Assembly: GCF_024868665.1 (NCBI RefSeq)
Contig: NC_079891.1
Location: 25,967,525-26,031,524 of the forward strand
From: Triplophysa rosa
Taxonomy: Eukaryota > Chordata > Actinopteri > Cypriniformes > Nemacheilidae
Direction: 5' to 3'
Length of the DNA: 64,000 nucleotides
The translations under genes were made by a program, and so were the position numbers. Under the pieces are notes generated by a model. That model saw only the letters and a list, made by a program, of their open reading frames with translations. It ran no database searches and was not told the origin of the DNA. Position 1 is the first letter of the stretch; every line of letters begins with the position of its first letter. Positions 1 to 12,537 of the stretch are shown piece by piece.

Positions 1-134
1 CTTTCTTTCTTGCTTTCTTTCTTTCTTGCTCTCTTTCTTGCTCTCTTTCTTGCTCTTTCTTGCTCTCTTTCTTGCTCTTTCTTGCTCTTTCTTGCTCTCT
101 TTCTTGCTCTTTCTTTCTTTCTTTCTTTCTTTCT
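1..134. repeat. (CTTT)n / (CTTG) imperfect microsatellite
   Basis: The first 134 bases are tandem CTTT/CTTG/CTCT units, cut by the left edge of the window. A C/T asymmetric tract of this sort is ordinary in fish intergenic DNA. Confidence 0.95.
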
Positions 135-2511
135 GAAAGTGTAGCTGAATTCATAAACATGCTTTATTGTGCAGAGTTTTGGAAGTGTTTTGGGTTAAAA
201 TGTTTTTTTTAAACGAATTTATTTACTTTTCAATTTTAAAGCTGTTTTAAGGGAATCTTTTTTCTAAATTTCTTTATTTCTTTCAGTCGGTCTATCTTTT
301 CGTCTGCCTTTTTTGTGACTTATATAGATTTTATTGTTTTACCCTTGTCTCTCTGACTTTACTCAAAATTGGAAGGTAGGTCCAGCTCAAAGGCAATCAC
401 ATTCAGATCCCTTTCCTCTTCAATCTTTTCGTGAATGGCGTCTTTACAAGCAGTAATTTCCCTGTTCACGAAGTTGTTTCTAAGGATGTTATGCCATCTA
501 GAGCCTGTGAAGGACCACCCACCCAGCAGGAAGGAAGGTGTCTGTGTGGGTGTAGCCCACAACACGCACTCATCCTTAACCATTCTTTTTCGGCGGTGCC
601 TCTGTGCTCTAACCTTGACTCTCCAGGACTCATTTCAGACCTGCCAGCTGGCCCTCTCTCTCTCTTTCATCCTACAGTATGTGTCTCTCGTCCTAGCCAC
701 CTTCCTCTCTCTCTGTCATCTCCTCTCAGGAGCCCCACCTGATTGATCCGCCACCTTCGGCAATCTCTCTGTAAATGGTGTGATGTGAGAAATGGTGAAG
801 ATGGCGAATAGTCAGGTGATAATTCTCAAGTTCTTAAACTGTATGGGACTGAGAGGAAAATGACACTCTTGGTTATATGTAATTCGAGTTAGAAGATTAA
901 AAATGCTTCCTGGCTTGGAGAGGGGAGCTCTGTTAATCTCGTTGTACTGCAAGATCACTTGCACACACACTGTGTCTTTCTGAAGCAGTAATGTCATTAT
1001 CTTTTATGTGTTTAATTGTGTCATTTCTGCAGGATGAGAGTCCAGTCTACTCATTACATTCGTTGAGCCAGTGCTACAGTATGTTGATGTTAATGCTTTA
1101 GCAAACCTCCTAAAAACTATTTTCGGCTATACGTTCTAAACCCGATTTAGTTGATTGTCCTAGAAATTTGTGTGGAAGTCCGTTGCCTTCAAACTTTTAG
1201 TTTTTGCACAAAGTGAAACTAAACAGATTAAGTTCTGTTAACATGGAACCTTAGAGTAGCTGGAGTAGAAAAACTGATTTACATGAGTAGTCTTTACTTA
1301 AAATCCCCCAAAATACAGCCCTGCCAGCTGGCCCTCTCTCTCTCTTTCAAAAGCTCAAAATCATTCATTAACGTAAAACCTTTCTTTTTTACACTGCATT
1401 ATGTTTTCCTGGACTTTGTTGGTTTAAATTAGTTAAATAAACTAGAATTTCTTTTTTAACCATAACGTTACAAGTAATTTAATCATTGTTGCTTAATTGT
1501 GTAAAGACAAATATAGGGTTCCGTGAAGAACCTTTAACATTCGAAGAACATTTCTGTTTCATTGTTGTTGAAAATGGTATTTTAGACGGAAAAAACAGCA
1601 TCGTACAGCAGCTCGGCGACCTTCAGCGATTTTATTGCTGTCATTGTGAATGTACCTTTAGGGTTAGGAAATATTAAAATAAAAAGTCCTCCCATCCATC
1701 AATACCTTGTCATTCAAACAAACAGATGGGGACTGCATGACGATTCTTTCTCTTTTATAACTTTTCTCTAATATTGGAGATGTCATTGGGTTATCCATAT
1801 TGTGTGTGTTCTTGGTTTCTTCATTGTGCCTGTCAAGAACTGTAAGGAACAATGTCAAAACAGTAGCTTTGAGATTTCACTCTCAGTGTCTAAGTCAATT
1901 TAAAAGCCTTTCTTTATTTTGTTTTTAGGGATAATGCTCCAGTTTACTAATCTGAGATAACAGTTGTTCTTTACTTGTAATTTCATAAAGCTAATTACAA
2001 CATTTTTGGTATAATGTTTAATTCAACTTGCTTCCAGACTCAAATGGAAAGTCATGACAGTGATGTGTAATTAAGAGAGCATCTCCACAGTGTGTTTGCA
2101 TTGTATTTTCACGCTTACAATCATAAACACGCAACAAGCAATACACTTCTATAATTAACATATGTAAATGTATTTCATTCCCACACATACAGCACAGGTG
2201 AATGTGTACATTTCCAGTTGCCTGTGTTTGCCTTTGCTGAATGCTCTGAACACCATGTCAGTTTATTTTGCGGTCCATCCGAATGACTCTACTTTATCCA
2301 TTACACCAACACTTCAGCAGAAAAATATTAAAATGGTTAGAAGAGTGAGGCAACAATTATGCAACATGCGTACAAAATGTCTTTTAACATCACTTTTGCC
2401 CACTAGTGCCTTGATTTTACTGGGGGATTGCTGTGGGGTGGTCGAAGATGCAACCGGACGCATGACGCATTTTTCTTTCAGTTTTGTATGAGCATCAATT
2501 TGGGAACGGCA
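135..2511. other. No gene recognised; unique AT-rich DNA with one internal direct repeat
   Basis: No ORF here looks protein-coding and no terminal-repeat element was found. The one structure seen is a perfect 30-base direct repeat of CCTGCCAGCTGGCC followed by CT units, at 640-669 and again at 1320-1349. Confidence 0.6.
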
Positions 2512-2927
2512 ATTGACCTATCGCTAAGCCCCCCCCCCCCCCCCCCCCCCCNCCTTAGATACTGTCGCTAGCTCGGACAAACGCACGGAGTTTGCTAATA
2601 TCTTACAATGAGAATGTGAATGCTTTGTTCCAAGAGTTTTTTTCACACATTTCGCGCACACTCTCGTTGGGGAGCATTCTAGTGGGACTTAAATATATCA
2701 TGGAGGCATATATAAAAGCTTATTTACAAAAAACAGATTAATTTGGAAGCGAGAGTTTACAGATCACAATGCAAGTGGGAGAAGCCTTGTTTAGGTTTAG
2801 CAAATAGAATAAAATAAATTACATTCCCCATATATCTGGAATCAGTGTTACAAGTACCCCAGGCACATCATTTTACTATTTTTTAGCATTTTAGCGTTTG
2901 AGAGGAGGGGCTTAGCGATAGGTCAAT
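2512..2927. mobile_element. Small DNA transposon/MITE with ATTGACCTATCGCTAAGCCCC terminal inverted repeats
   Basis: The sequence ATTGACCTATCGCTAAG (2512-2528) followed by C's is repeated in inverted orientation at 2907-2927. The 416-base interval has no coding capacity. The left end runs into a pure C run (2529-2551) with one undetermined base at 2552, so the left inverted repeat may be poorly assembled. Superfamily not determined. Confidence 0.7.
2529..2552. repeat. Poly-C run with an unresolved base
   Basis: A run of about 23 C's is followed by N at 2552, the only ambiguous base noticed in the window. Length is probably unreliable. Confidence 0.95.
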
Positions 2928-3270
2928 AGAAGGTATGCACGTGTCGTCACTTTCCCACGTGAACACGCCGGAACGCACCTGTTTGAGTGGTAAAACACTA
3001 GGCAGAATGAGTGGTTACAATATCAGGAAACGCAATTCCGCGCAACATTTGAGTGTCTAAGAACACCTGATTCCTTTGTAAGTCATAAGGTAGTCGTAAG
3101 GATCACCGTCGAGTCCAGCTGCTTGTAGTTTCAGCAAATAATTGCGTGTTTTAGTCCCGGTTTTTGTTCCTCCTATTGAATGCAGCCATTTTGCCTTAGT
3201 TTTACCACTCAAGGGAGCGTGTCCTGGCGTGTTCACGTGGGAAAGTGACGTCAATGCATACCCTCTATTG
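2924..3270. mobile_element. 347-base palindromic DNA element with about 75-base terminal inverted repeats
   Basis: The ends begin CAATAGA(A/G)GGTATGCA and are inverted copies of one another for about 75 bases, including GTCACTTTCCCACGTGAAC. The left end overlaps the end of the preceding MITE by the bases CAAT. The centre is repeated at 17322-17590. On the minus strand both copies read a similar peptide containing YLLKLQAAGLDGDPYDYL, so a fragment of an ancestral transposon protein may persist; family not recognised. Confidence 0.75.
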
Positions 3271-3419
3271 CTTGAATTAATGGGTTCAATATCTTTCTTA
3301 ATAAAACACAGAAAACTACAAAAAAGTACTATGACATTTGCTTATATTAAACGCAGACCTTACAAAATGAATAATTACCGCACACACCATGCAAAAAATA
3401 AGAAACAAATTTAAAAAAC

Positions 3420-3760
3420 CTTGACGTCAGGTAGGTTGCCTTTAACAAAACGAATAATCACAACACAAATCAAGCAAAAAAAGAAATAAGAAACGAAAAA
3501 AAAAACCTACGTTATCTACGTTAGATAAGTTGCCTATATTAACAAAACAAGTAGCCCAATCACGGCACACACTTTGCAAAAAATAAATAAGTAAGAAACA
3601 AATAAGAAAGGAATATGAAACAAAAAAATGTTTGTTAAATAAGCAAATAAATAAGAAACAAATAAAAAAGGAATACGAAATGAAAATCGTTTATGTTAAA
3701 TAAATAAATAAGAAACGAATAAGAAAAAACAAAACGAAACGAAAAACTTTGTTAAATAAA
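3420..3760. repeat. A-rich degenerate tandem repeat (AAATAAGAAACAAATAAGAA-like)
   Basis: Units of roughly 30-60 bases rich in AAATAAATAAGAAACAAATA are repeated with variation. No coding content. Confidence 0.6.
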
Positions 3761-6529
3761 TGGCAAAGCAACGGCTTTTAAAAATTTGAACAATTTTTTT
3801 TTATTTAACTGGCTCTTGATAACAGTGCTTACATATTCTACTATGTGTTCTTTGACAGAAAATTGTCCACCATTGTCCTGTCAGTCAGCTAACTTCACTT
3901 GATGAATAAAATCTGACTCCTGCTGCTGATCTTTGCTGCGACACTTGTTCCGCTTACTCTGAATACAGCAGATGCATTCAGACACGCAACTGTAGTCTGG
4001 TCTTTAACTAAACTAAGTGATTTATTACTATAAACATTCTAAATGACGGTAGGGGTCGGTGCCGCGGTGGACAAGTGATGTAGGTTAATCGGTAGGCGGG
4101 TGGACACCGTGTATCACCGGTGACACCGACTATCGCAACAAGCCTAGTTCTTGCCATGAATATAGCCTTAGATGCTAGAATAGCATTAAGAATGAATAAA
4201 ACAAAAAGCAAACAAACAAACAAACCAGTCCCTTTAATTATGAGATTAAGTTATATTAAACTGACTTTAAAAAATCTAGGGGGGATCGGTTTTAAGACCA
4301 TTTTGTAGTGTTTTTAGTGCAAGGATGAACCTTTGGACTTTGTATAAATTGGCTTAGGGGTAGCCACTCTATTACCTCAAAAACTATTACATAAATAAAG
4401 CAAGAAAACTCCTCTCCATCACTACTTATGCCCTGCATCTTACTGTGTTAATTGCTCTAGTCCCGCTCAGTAAGGATCTGCGTCACCATCAATGTCTGCT
4501 CAATGATTGGCTGATGAAATGTGACTTGTCCTTGAGTATCTGATGAGTCAGATACAAAAGAGAGCGTGTTTATGCCTTTGTCTTCCCCTCCCATAAAGGT
4601 CCATTACAGAAATGCCTGAAACAATCCTGATGCAATATTTATGTTTCTTACCTTCAGTCTCTTTCAACTTTCCTTTATTCTGAGCATTTGACTTCAAAGT
4701 CTGCTGCCCTCATCACTGTCACTAAAAGGGTTGGTGGGGAAATACAGTTTGCAAGTCCAGATAGAAATACTATACAAGACCAGACAAAGAATTTCAAGGC
4801 TTTGAGGTGGATTGAACCCACTGGTTTCTAGCGAAACGCATCTAATACATTTCTTTGTAACTTTGTTTTACTGTTTTTGGTTGGTACGCTCCTGTATTTG
4901 AATGAAATGGTGTCTCATATAAGGTAAAATCGATTTCATTAAAGACAACATTTCTTCTTGAACATTTTTTCGTAGGACATGGAACGATTTCATTATAGTC
5001 CTGTGCTCTTAAACATCTGTCAGAATAGGCAGGCAGAGCTGAAATAATTTAACGTGAACTATTCCTTGAATTGCTTCTCCTATGAAGCCGGTTTTTAATA
5101 AAGGGAAAGAGTGCAGACTAAAGTACGTGAATAGAAAAAATCAGTGACCGCTTGTTTATTCCTGTGTCTTCCAGAAGCCAATAAACTACATGGCTCAAAC
5201 ACCAGACTGTCTGGATTCTCGTAGTTCAGGAAATGGTTATCCGTTCTATAAACATAGACATGTCTTTTGACCATGAAACCAGTACCCAATGATTTTGAAA
5301 ATAGTTCATTTTTAGCTGTTGGGTATACTGTTCTTTTTGTCACGTAAGAGATGGATGAGAATTGTAATTGCCTTTCTTCCAAAAGAGTGGCAAATTGAAT
5401 AAACATCATACAATTAAAGGTCTAATGCTTTCTTTACTTCACTGCCGAAGTGAACACAAGTTTAATAGCCATAATGTACCTTATATGTACTTACATTATA
5501 TACATAATGTAATTTAATGTACCCCTTTCAAAATGAACCACTTTAAACCTTCAAGCAATTCTGTATCATTCTAATTAAAGATATTAAGCCTTGAAAATAA
5601 TGACATATCGTAAGTATAATTCACCCCCAAATTTTTAATAACCTTTGTGTCATAACTCTTTCTTCTGTGGAATACGAGAACTTTTTTTGAGAAATGTTTT
5701 TGTGTACATATGGAAGTCGATAGGAGAGGCAATATTGTTTGGTAACCAGCATCCTTCACATTGTCATCCTTTGTGTTCGAGTCATGCTGATTCGAAATCA
5801 CAAGAGGGCGAAAAATTATAACCTAGTTTTTTTTTACACAATTTAGATGAGAGCTGATTTAAACTATGTTAAAAATATGTGTGCTCTACAATTCACGTTC
5901 TGTTGCTTTCATTGTAAATTCAACTGCAGTCAGGGCTGAATCCCCTTGATATTTCATGTCCACCTGTAATTTCTGAGGAGCATTTAAGAGGACTGGAACC
6001 TTAAGTTGTTTATTCCTGTTAGCATCATTACAAAGACCCTTCGGGCTGATTCTCAGACTGCTCGTTATTTGTTTCTTGCCTATTTCTCTCTTTCACACTT
6101 TCCTACAATTTCACTTTAACAGGTCCTGAATTGGCCGTCAATTGTAGAATATAAATGAGATCATGCCGACTTTCTTCAAAAGGTTTTCCATAATTGATCA
6201 GTACATGGTTTAGGGCGCTGGTCATTTTCTGATCCTCCCATCATTTATTCAGTCTGGAGGGTCTTGAAAGTTCTACAGTACAAGTCCATTAGGAAAGTCT
6301 TACTTTTCCTGACTCAATGGCTACAAGCCCTGAATGCAAAAATGAGGTTTTCCTAGTAAAGATGAGGCAGTGGATGTAGGCTAGTCTGTAGTTGGTTGGA
6401 GGCATTTTATTTCTTCTGTCTTTATTCACTATTATAAAAAAAGTTTTAACTTTTTTTGATCAGTGCTCTGTTATATTTGTTATAATGTTATGTTTGACCT
6501 TTGACCTGTTACAGTATGTATATTACTGT
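3761..6529. other. No gene recognised; AT-rich non-coding DNA
   Basis: Only short spurious reading frames are seen on either strand. No terminal repeats, tRNA-like boxes or splice-bounded exons could be supported. Confidence 0.55.
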
Positions 6530-7093
6530 ATATCGCTGTTGTCCTTATGAAATGTTGTATCTCCATATTTTAAGATATTTATTTTGTTACCATAAATCAT
6601 TATTATTATTCACTGTTTTTGCAAATGTCTAACCAATAAAAAGTATTCAGATGTGCTTGTCAACTTTGACAACACGGTATTTAAAGGAAAAGTTCACCTC
6701 AAAATCAAAATTGAGTTGTTTTTTACTCACCCACATGACGTTCAACAAAGTCATTATTTTGTTTTTCGCACATAAAGTATTCTCATTGCTTCAAAAAATT
6801 TCAGTTGAGCCACTAAGAGCGGATGGACCAATATAACGATGTCTTTAGTACTTTTCTGGACATTGACAACAGCTATAACCATGCTGTCTTTGAGGAGGCC
6901 TGGAAATCTTTCGGATGTCACTCAAAATATCTTTATTTGTGTTCCGAAGACGCTTGGAGGTCTTAAAACATGTTAAACGTCATGTGGGCGAGTTAAAAAA
7001 TAACACAATTTTGATTTTGAGGTGAACCTTTCCTTTTATCATAAAAAAACAGCAAATATGGACATCCACGGTTTCGGAAGGACAGCGACAATA
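6530..7093. mobile_element. Palindromic GCTGTCCTT MITE (family A), split by a TTAA-MITE
   Basis: The left end (CGCTGTTGTCCTTATGAAAT, 6534-6553) and right end (inverted GTTTCGGAAGGACAGCG, 7071-7087) are the termini of a repeat also found at 17657, 18887 and 52587. Its internal mark is ACCAATAAAAAGT next to CTTGTCAACT. A second element at 6681-7037 interrupts it. No coding capacity. Confidence 0.75.
6681..7037. mobile_element. TTAA-flanked MITE (GTTCACCTCAAAATCAAAATT ends)
   Basis: Both ends carry AAAGGAAA(A/G)GTTCACCTC, followed by AAAATCAAAATTG, in inverted orientation and continuing through the (C)CCACATGACGTT block. This is a diverged member of the AGGGATAGTTCACCC family seen more than a dozen times in the window. 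It lies inside a family A element. Confidence 0.8.
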
Positions 7094-8254
7094 TATTTGT
7101 TATATGGGTTTTATTCTGCATAAAGTTTTGATATGTGTTTTGTAAATAAACTGTGGAAGCAATGTGTTTGCTTTGATCCATGCATAAGTGATATGCTCTT
7201 TGAAGATAAATTCGTTTTTTTCAGGCTTTCATTTTATCCGACAAAACTTTTTTTAAACTGCCCAAACTGCATGCAAAAAAATCCTTCACGCACAACATTT
7301 GAGACAAATGTTTGTCATTGGATGGTATATTTGGATAACTTATACATAGTCATTGAAAGAATCAGAAGCATCTTGGCAGGTTTGGCTAAATGGACATTTA
7401 GTAAACAGGGCAGTGATGAGCTTTCATAGAAACGAGATGCGACGATAGCCAAATGAAGACCTGTGGTCTATCAAATTTCCCATAACGTCTTCATTTCTAA
7501 AGCCTTGAGGCTAATGTTTGTCACCTTTCCCTGGAAAGATTGTAAACTGTGATGTGTTTGCACTGCAAAGTTCTGAAGTGTTTTTCTCCGCAAATGGGAA
7601 CATTATAAAGGTCAGGCTGATCTTAAGTGCCCGGTGCAAATTGAACTACTTCGTAAGATTATCACTGCCCTGAGAGGTCTAAGTCATTTTCAGTAGAGTT
7701 TCTAAATGGTCTGCAATGACGTTGTGAGATGTTTTTATGTTCTGCAACAGTAAATCATGGTGCTTTTGAATGACCTGTTTTAACAGCAAAAATATATATA
7801 TATTTGTGTTAATAAACATAATTTTCCTTGATCAGTCTCATAGACAGCAAGGAACCTTGGCAGAATAACTGGTTAAGATCCGCTGTGATAAATGACAAGT
7901 GTGCTAATAAGTTTAATTCATATTTAATGTGTTGAAGGGCTGCGAGAATGATGCGAAGGCACAAAGTAGGCAATTTAATATTTAAAGTGTCACCCCAACA
8001 GTTGCGCTGCAAAAGAAAAAAACACATAAAAGACAGCGTTTGAAGGATTTCTGAAGGTTACCAACTCCTAGTGTGCAATTGTTATCATCATTAGAGGCTG
8101 ACAGTTAGGCCTCGAAGCTGTGCATTAAAGCGCATTCATTAAAGATTTTGTGAAGTTTTTTTACACTTTCAAAGCAGGGCATCAGTGTTAGAGTAGCTTT
8201 CACAGTAGACAATGACACTTTTCATATGTTTTAGAAGTACTTTATTTATAAGTA
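7094..8254. other. No gene recognised
   Basis: AT-rich unique sequence with a short (TA)n at 7791-7804. Reading frames are short and not exon-like. Confidence 0.5.
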
Positions 8255-8360
8255 TCTTATCGGAGAATAGGAAAGAGATAAAGACACGCTTGACTCAACC
8301 CAAAGCTCAAACATGAGCACCAAGGCTCAACAACACATCTAACCACTACACCACGGCTCC
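8255..8360 (-). repeat. tRNA-derived SINE fragment
   Basis: On the minus strand, from 8360, GGAGCCGTGGTGTAGTGGTT gives a pol III A box (TGGTGTAGTGG). About 45 bases later comes GGGTTGAGTC, a B box. The cloverleaf is degenerate and no pre-tRNA-like acceptor pairing is evident, so this is a SINE head and not a functional tRNA. Confidence 0.65.
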
Positions 8361-10315
8361 AACATGACTTTTCCACCCGAGAAAATGTTTTGTGTGCTTA
8401 ACAAGGCAGACTGTCCTAATTGACACAAGAATGAATTGTAAACCTGTTTCTTCACCAATCACATACCCTCAAGTCTCTATCAGATGAGCTTGTTAAGATG
8501 TACTTTGCTTTCTTCAGGTCAGTTTGACCCCGTCACCCCAGACTAGAGGAGTTTTTCTTTTGCGCTGGTGATTCAGACTCCCGGCATCACTATGTCTTTC
8601 TCTTCTTCTCTGTAGCTCTAATTAAGATGCTCCTGTGGGCACGCCGCCCGCAGCACCGACTAAGAGAGGGAAGCTACTTTGTTACTCACACACGCAGAGA
8701 AAAATCTGTTTCTGTGCCAGTCTTTTGGAATAAACTGAATCAATCAGATCTTTCCTGGCAAGGTTTCTACAAAACTATTAGTTATTTATTATTGGGCATG
8801 AATCACCGACGTGGCCTTGATATGATGATAATGATGTTCCCAGATATTGGCTTGCCTGGCATGATGAAATTAATTACATTTCTTTTGGTTTCATTCTTGA
8901 GCGGCGTAAAGTTTCTTGGCCATGAGATGTTCAGCTTGGAAAATCATCTATTTGGTTTCACTAATGACTGTATTGCACAGCTGCTATTAGTTTGAATATA
9001 TCAAACATTATCTTCTTGTGGTTACATTTTTTATTTTGGATTTGGTGGTCTGTTTTACTGTTGTTTTTTGTTAATATTTGTTTACCATCTGCTGCAAAAA
9101 ACTGCAGCTTTACAGCGATAGAAGTGTCAGATATTATGGTGTTTTGTTGTATACTATGGTACTGAATCAATAAAAAATATTTTTTATTTACAGTATCTAT
9201 GAATCTTAAATGTCTTTACCATCTACGGAGACAACAAGTCATGTATTTTTAAAATGATTAAAAAAAAATCACCGTAACACACTATAGTATCTCCGACCTG
9301 GTACACACTTACTGTAAATTCATAGCCACTGTAAATGAATACAAATATCTTGTAGATAATTGAAAAGCTTTATGTGACCCTTAACGTTCTTTGACATGAA
9401 CTAACTGCATCTGCAGGCTGACGTGGATTTAGCACAACACACTATTGCACAGAACCTCAATAGTGTGCAACCTCGGTTCAGACACTGAGAATGAGGGACC
9501 CGATAACAAATGTATTCTGGCTTAGCTCCCCTTTGATGCCAGTCCCGCAAATCCAAGGTGCTTTGAGCAAGTCTGTCCTTGAAGTAGAAGCAGTGAAAAG
9601 TCCCTGGTGAGAAAGATATTGTAATCCTTTGCAGAATAAGAATAAGCGTGTTGAAGAATTGTTTCGTAAAAAGAGTTTTAAAAATTACCCCCCGAGTCTT
9701 GCGGCGCTGCGAGAAGATCATAGAGCCAAGAATGGAGCAATAAAGGAACAAAACATCACCTCGAAAATTTTTAACTGTGTTTTGCCTGGGTCAGTCGATC
9801 TTTGAAGTCGCTGATGTTGACATTTAAAAGAGCTTCTCTCAGAAATCGAATCTTTGAAGCATATGCTCGCCCGCGTGAAGAACTGAATGTCTTGCTAAAG
9901 CGGAATATCCAAGCTTCATGCTATAGAAAGTCTGAGCACAAACTCAAAACAGTCTTATTATTATTGTTCTTGGACATGAAAGGGGAATGACACGAGCTAG
10001 ATTTGAACTCCGACCAAAACTGCTCCTTGAATAAAGTCTCAGTATTGTGAGGAATGCGTATGAGTAAATAACTCACCGTGGCATTGCTTTGTAATGAGAA
10101 GCACTAAAACTATTTATAAAGCTGAAGTAAACAATCCAAAGCCTGAATCGCAACTTTTCATTGCATTCTCAGTCTGAACCCGAGTGGGGCGGGTTGACCT
10201 CAACATCTCACAGTTGTAATATGCAAACAAACAAGTTAATGATGCAACGTGGTTTGCCCTCGCTATGTGCGTTTAATGTGCGCTGACACGTATGTTGTTG
10301 TCTTTCCTCTTATAG
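8361..10315. other. No gene recognised
   Basis: Reading frames of up to about 120 codons occur at 8627 and 9401, but they lack homology I recognise and lack splice-bounded structure. No transposon ends were identified. Confidence 0.5.
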
Positions 10316-10423
10316 CTGCTGTTTCAGGCAGAAGTTCCCGGGAGGAGAGGTCCAGGTCCAGTCTGCCCACTCTAACAGCTTTTAACAACCCCAATTGCTC
10401 TCATAGCCCAGCCGACATCAAAG
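10316..10423 (+). CDS. Unidentified candidate internal exon, 108 bases, phase 1-1
   Basis: A pyrimidine-rich tract and TATAG acceptor (AG at 10314-10315) are followed by an open frame and an AAAG|GTAACC donor at 10423/10424. A second acceptor (TTTCAG, 10327) lies 12 bases inside in the same phase. The encoded peptide is serine/arginine-rich at first (GRSSREERSRSSLPTL) and then TAFNNPNCSHSPADIK. It looks disordered and matches no family I recognise. The exon is symmetrical (phase 1 in and out), as many cassette exons are. Joined to the arvcf exon acceptor at 21888 the frame stays open through eight codons to the arvcf ATG. It could be an upstream arvcf exon, an exon of a separate + strand gene, or a chance match to splice signals. 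Confidence 0.38.
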
Positions 10424-10913
10424 GTAACCACCCAACGTTTGTTTGCCGTTCATTCTCTCTCTCTCCCTCATTACTCCACATCATTTCACTGGTTACACCA
10501 CTGTGTCTGTTCCTCCACTGTCAGACATACAGTATATACAATGAAAATATGTTGTGTGAAGTTGGGCGATTTTTAATACCCATAAAATGGCTTGAAGCAT
10601 GCATGCTTTCTGTTTTTATGTATTTCTAGTTAAAACCGGTTGTTGAGGCAGGATATGTCGAAAGGTTTGTCCATTTTTGTAAATAACTAAAATATTTTGT
10701 TATATCCTATTGGACAAAATGAAAGAGTGCAGTGTGAGTTATGAATATTTGTGGCCTCTATTCCCAGATTAGATTGATTCTCAGCATATATCTTTCAAAA
10801 CTCTGTACACCAGCGTTACGTTTTCCTTAATGCTAACAGACATGTTTGTAGTCAGGGAATATAATAGATGGCAGTTATGTTGCTATCTGTAACTTATGGA
10901 TAACGAGCTCATA

Positions 10914-11352
10914 TTAAAGGGATAGTTCACCCAAAAATGAAAATTCTGTCATGAATTACTCACTCTCTAGTTGTTCCAAACGTGTATAAATGTATTTGTT
11001 TGGTTGCAGACAGAGAAAGATATTTGGAAGAATGCTTGTAACCAAACAGTTCTTGGACCTTATTGACTACCATACTAGGAAAAATGACAATGGTAGTCAA
11101 AAGTGCCCCAGAACTGTTTGCTGTCCCACATTCTTAAAAATATTTTCTTTTGTGTTCAACAGAACAAAGAAATGTATAAAGCAATTTTTCTATGGTAGTC
11201 AATGGTGGCCAAGAACTGTTTGGTTACAAGCATTCTTCCAAATATCTTTCTCTGTGATCATCAGAACAAAGAGATTTGTACAGATTTGGAACAACTCGAG
11301 GGTGAGTAAATGATGACAGAATTAAAATTTTTGGGTGAACTATCACTTTTAA
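10914..11352. mobile_element. TTAA-MITE, AGGGATAGTTCACCC family, 439 bases
   Basis: TTAAAGGGATAGTTCACCC at the left is matched by inverted GGGTGAACTATCACTTTTAA at the right. The inner arms carry the family marks (TTGTTCCAAACGTGTATAAA; GGAAGAATGCTTGTAACCAA) in both orientations. TTAA at both borders suggests a TTAA target site, as in piggyBac or Kolobok elements. Non-coding. Confidence 0.88.
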
Positions 11353-12537
11353 TTATTTATAAAATTGATATTGGGTCTAATTTTGTGACAGATATCAGTA
11401 AACTGAGGTATAATTTAAGCAGAGATGAAGAGCTGCATAACACTCTTAGATGTTTTTCTTAAGCAAAGAAAGTTATTTTTGTAGAATATTCTTGATTATT
11501 ATCTACTGGAATGAACCCATAAATAATCATATAAATAAATACCTTTGATGTCATATTTCAATGTATGCAGGAAATGCTTGTGGTCTTACTGACATACAGT
11601 ATGTGTCTATTTACAGGTTCCTTTGAGACGCCGTGTTTAGTTTAGTTTTAGTCTTTCTATAATCGGTTGGAGTCTATATGAATAATTCAGCGTGGAATGT
11701 GTATACTGTCTTTGTGAAGAAATACAATAAAAATGCTGATGCAAAAATGCGAGAGGCATCACACAACGGCATACCTTTAATATGTTTTATAGTGCTTTTA
11801 ACACACAGCGTTATTTGAAGACTGTTGAACCTGAACCTACTGGAGCTGAGGATGTTTTCTGACATCATCACTGTTGTGTGTGTTAGTGTGCATGACTTAA
11901 TATATGAGCTGTCTTGCACCACTTCAAAGAAAAGAGGGAGAAATTGGTTTATAAAACACTTTCAAATTGGGAGCAGAATTGGGTTTAACATATAGTTTTT
12001 TCAGAAGTAAATAAAAAATACATTTTAACGCTTATTCTGCATAATTTGTTTAAAATACAGAATAATTAATATTGAATCTGGCAGATTAAGTTTTATATAT
12101 CATGGATATAGACCGCTTCATAGGACACGTGCCTGACCCCCAGTTAACTTCCAGTTTGCGTTTGGCTGGTGTCTAATAATATAACTATTTATATTTTATT
12201 ATAATTTATGTTAATATTAATTTATAATTATTTTACTGTATAATAATTGTATTAAATAAACGATTTGTTGAATTTTGTTGTATGTTCATTTTATTAAATA
12301 AAAAATTTGTGAAATGGATCCTGTAGTTCGGTTGCATTTAAACGAACCGTATCGTACATTGAAATCTAGCGGTTGAGCTTGAGTCTAAATTCAAAATATT
12401 GGAGAGACAAGTTTAGCCAAGTAACGGTTCTTCTCGGTTTCTTTTGATTGTTATCAGAAATAATCTACAGGCACACTTTTGTTTGTGAATGTGTACCGGA
12501 AGATAAATTGGGGGTCACAAAAGTTTGCATACGCTTA
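11353..12537. other. No gene recognised; AT-rich
   Basis: Strongly AT-rich around 12000-12310 with no repeat ends or exons that could be supported. Confidence 0.5.

Noticed and set aside
8290..8360. A functional tRNA gene
   Set aside because: A- and B-box-like motifs are present but the cloverleaf does not close; better read as a SINE head.
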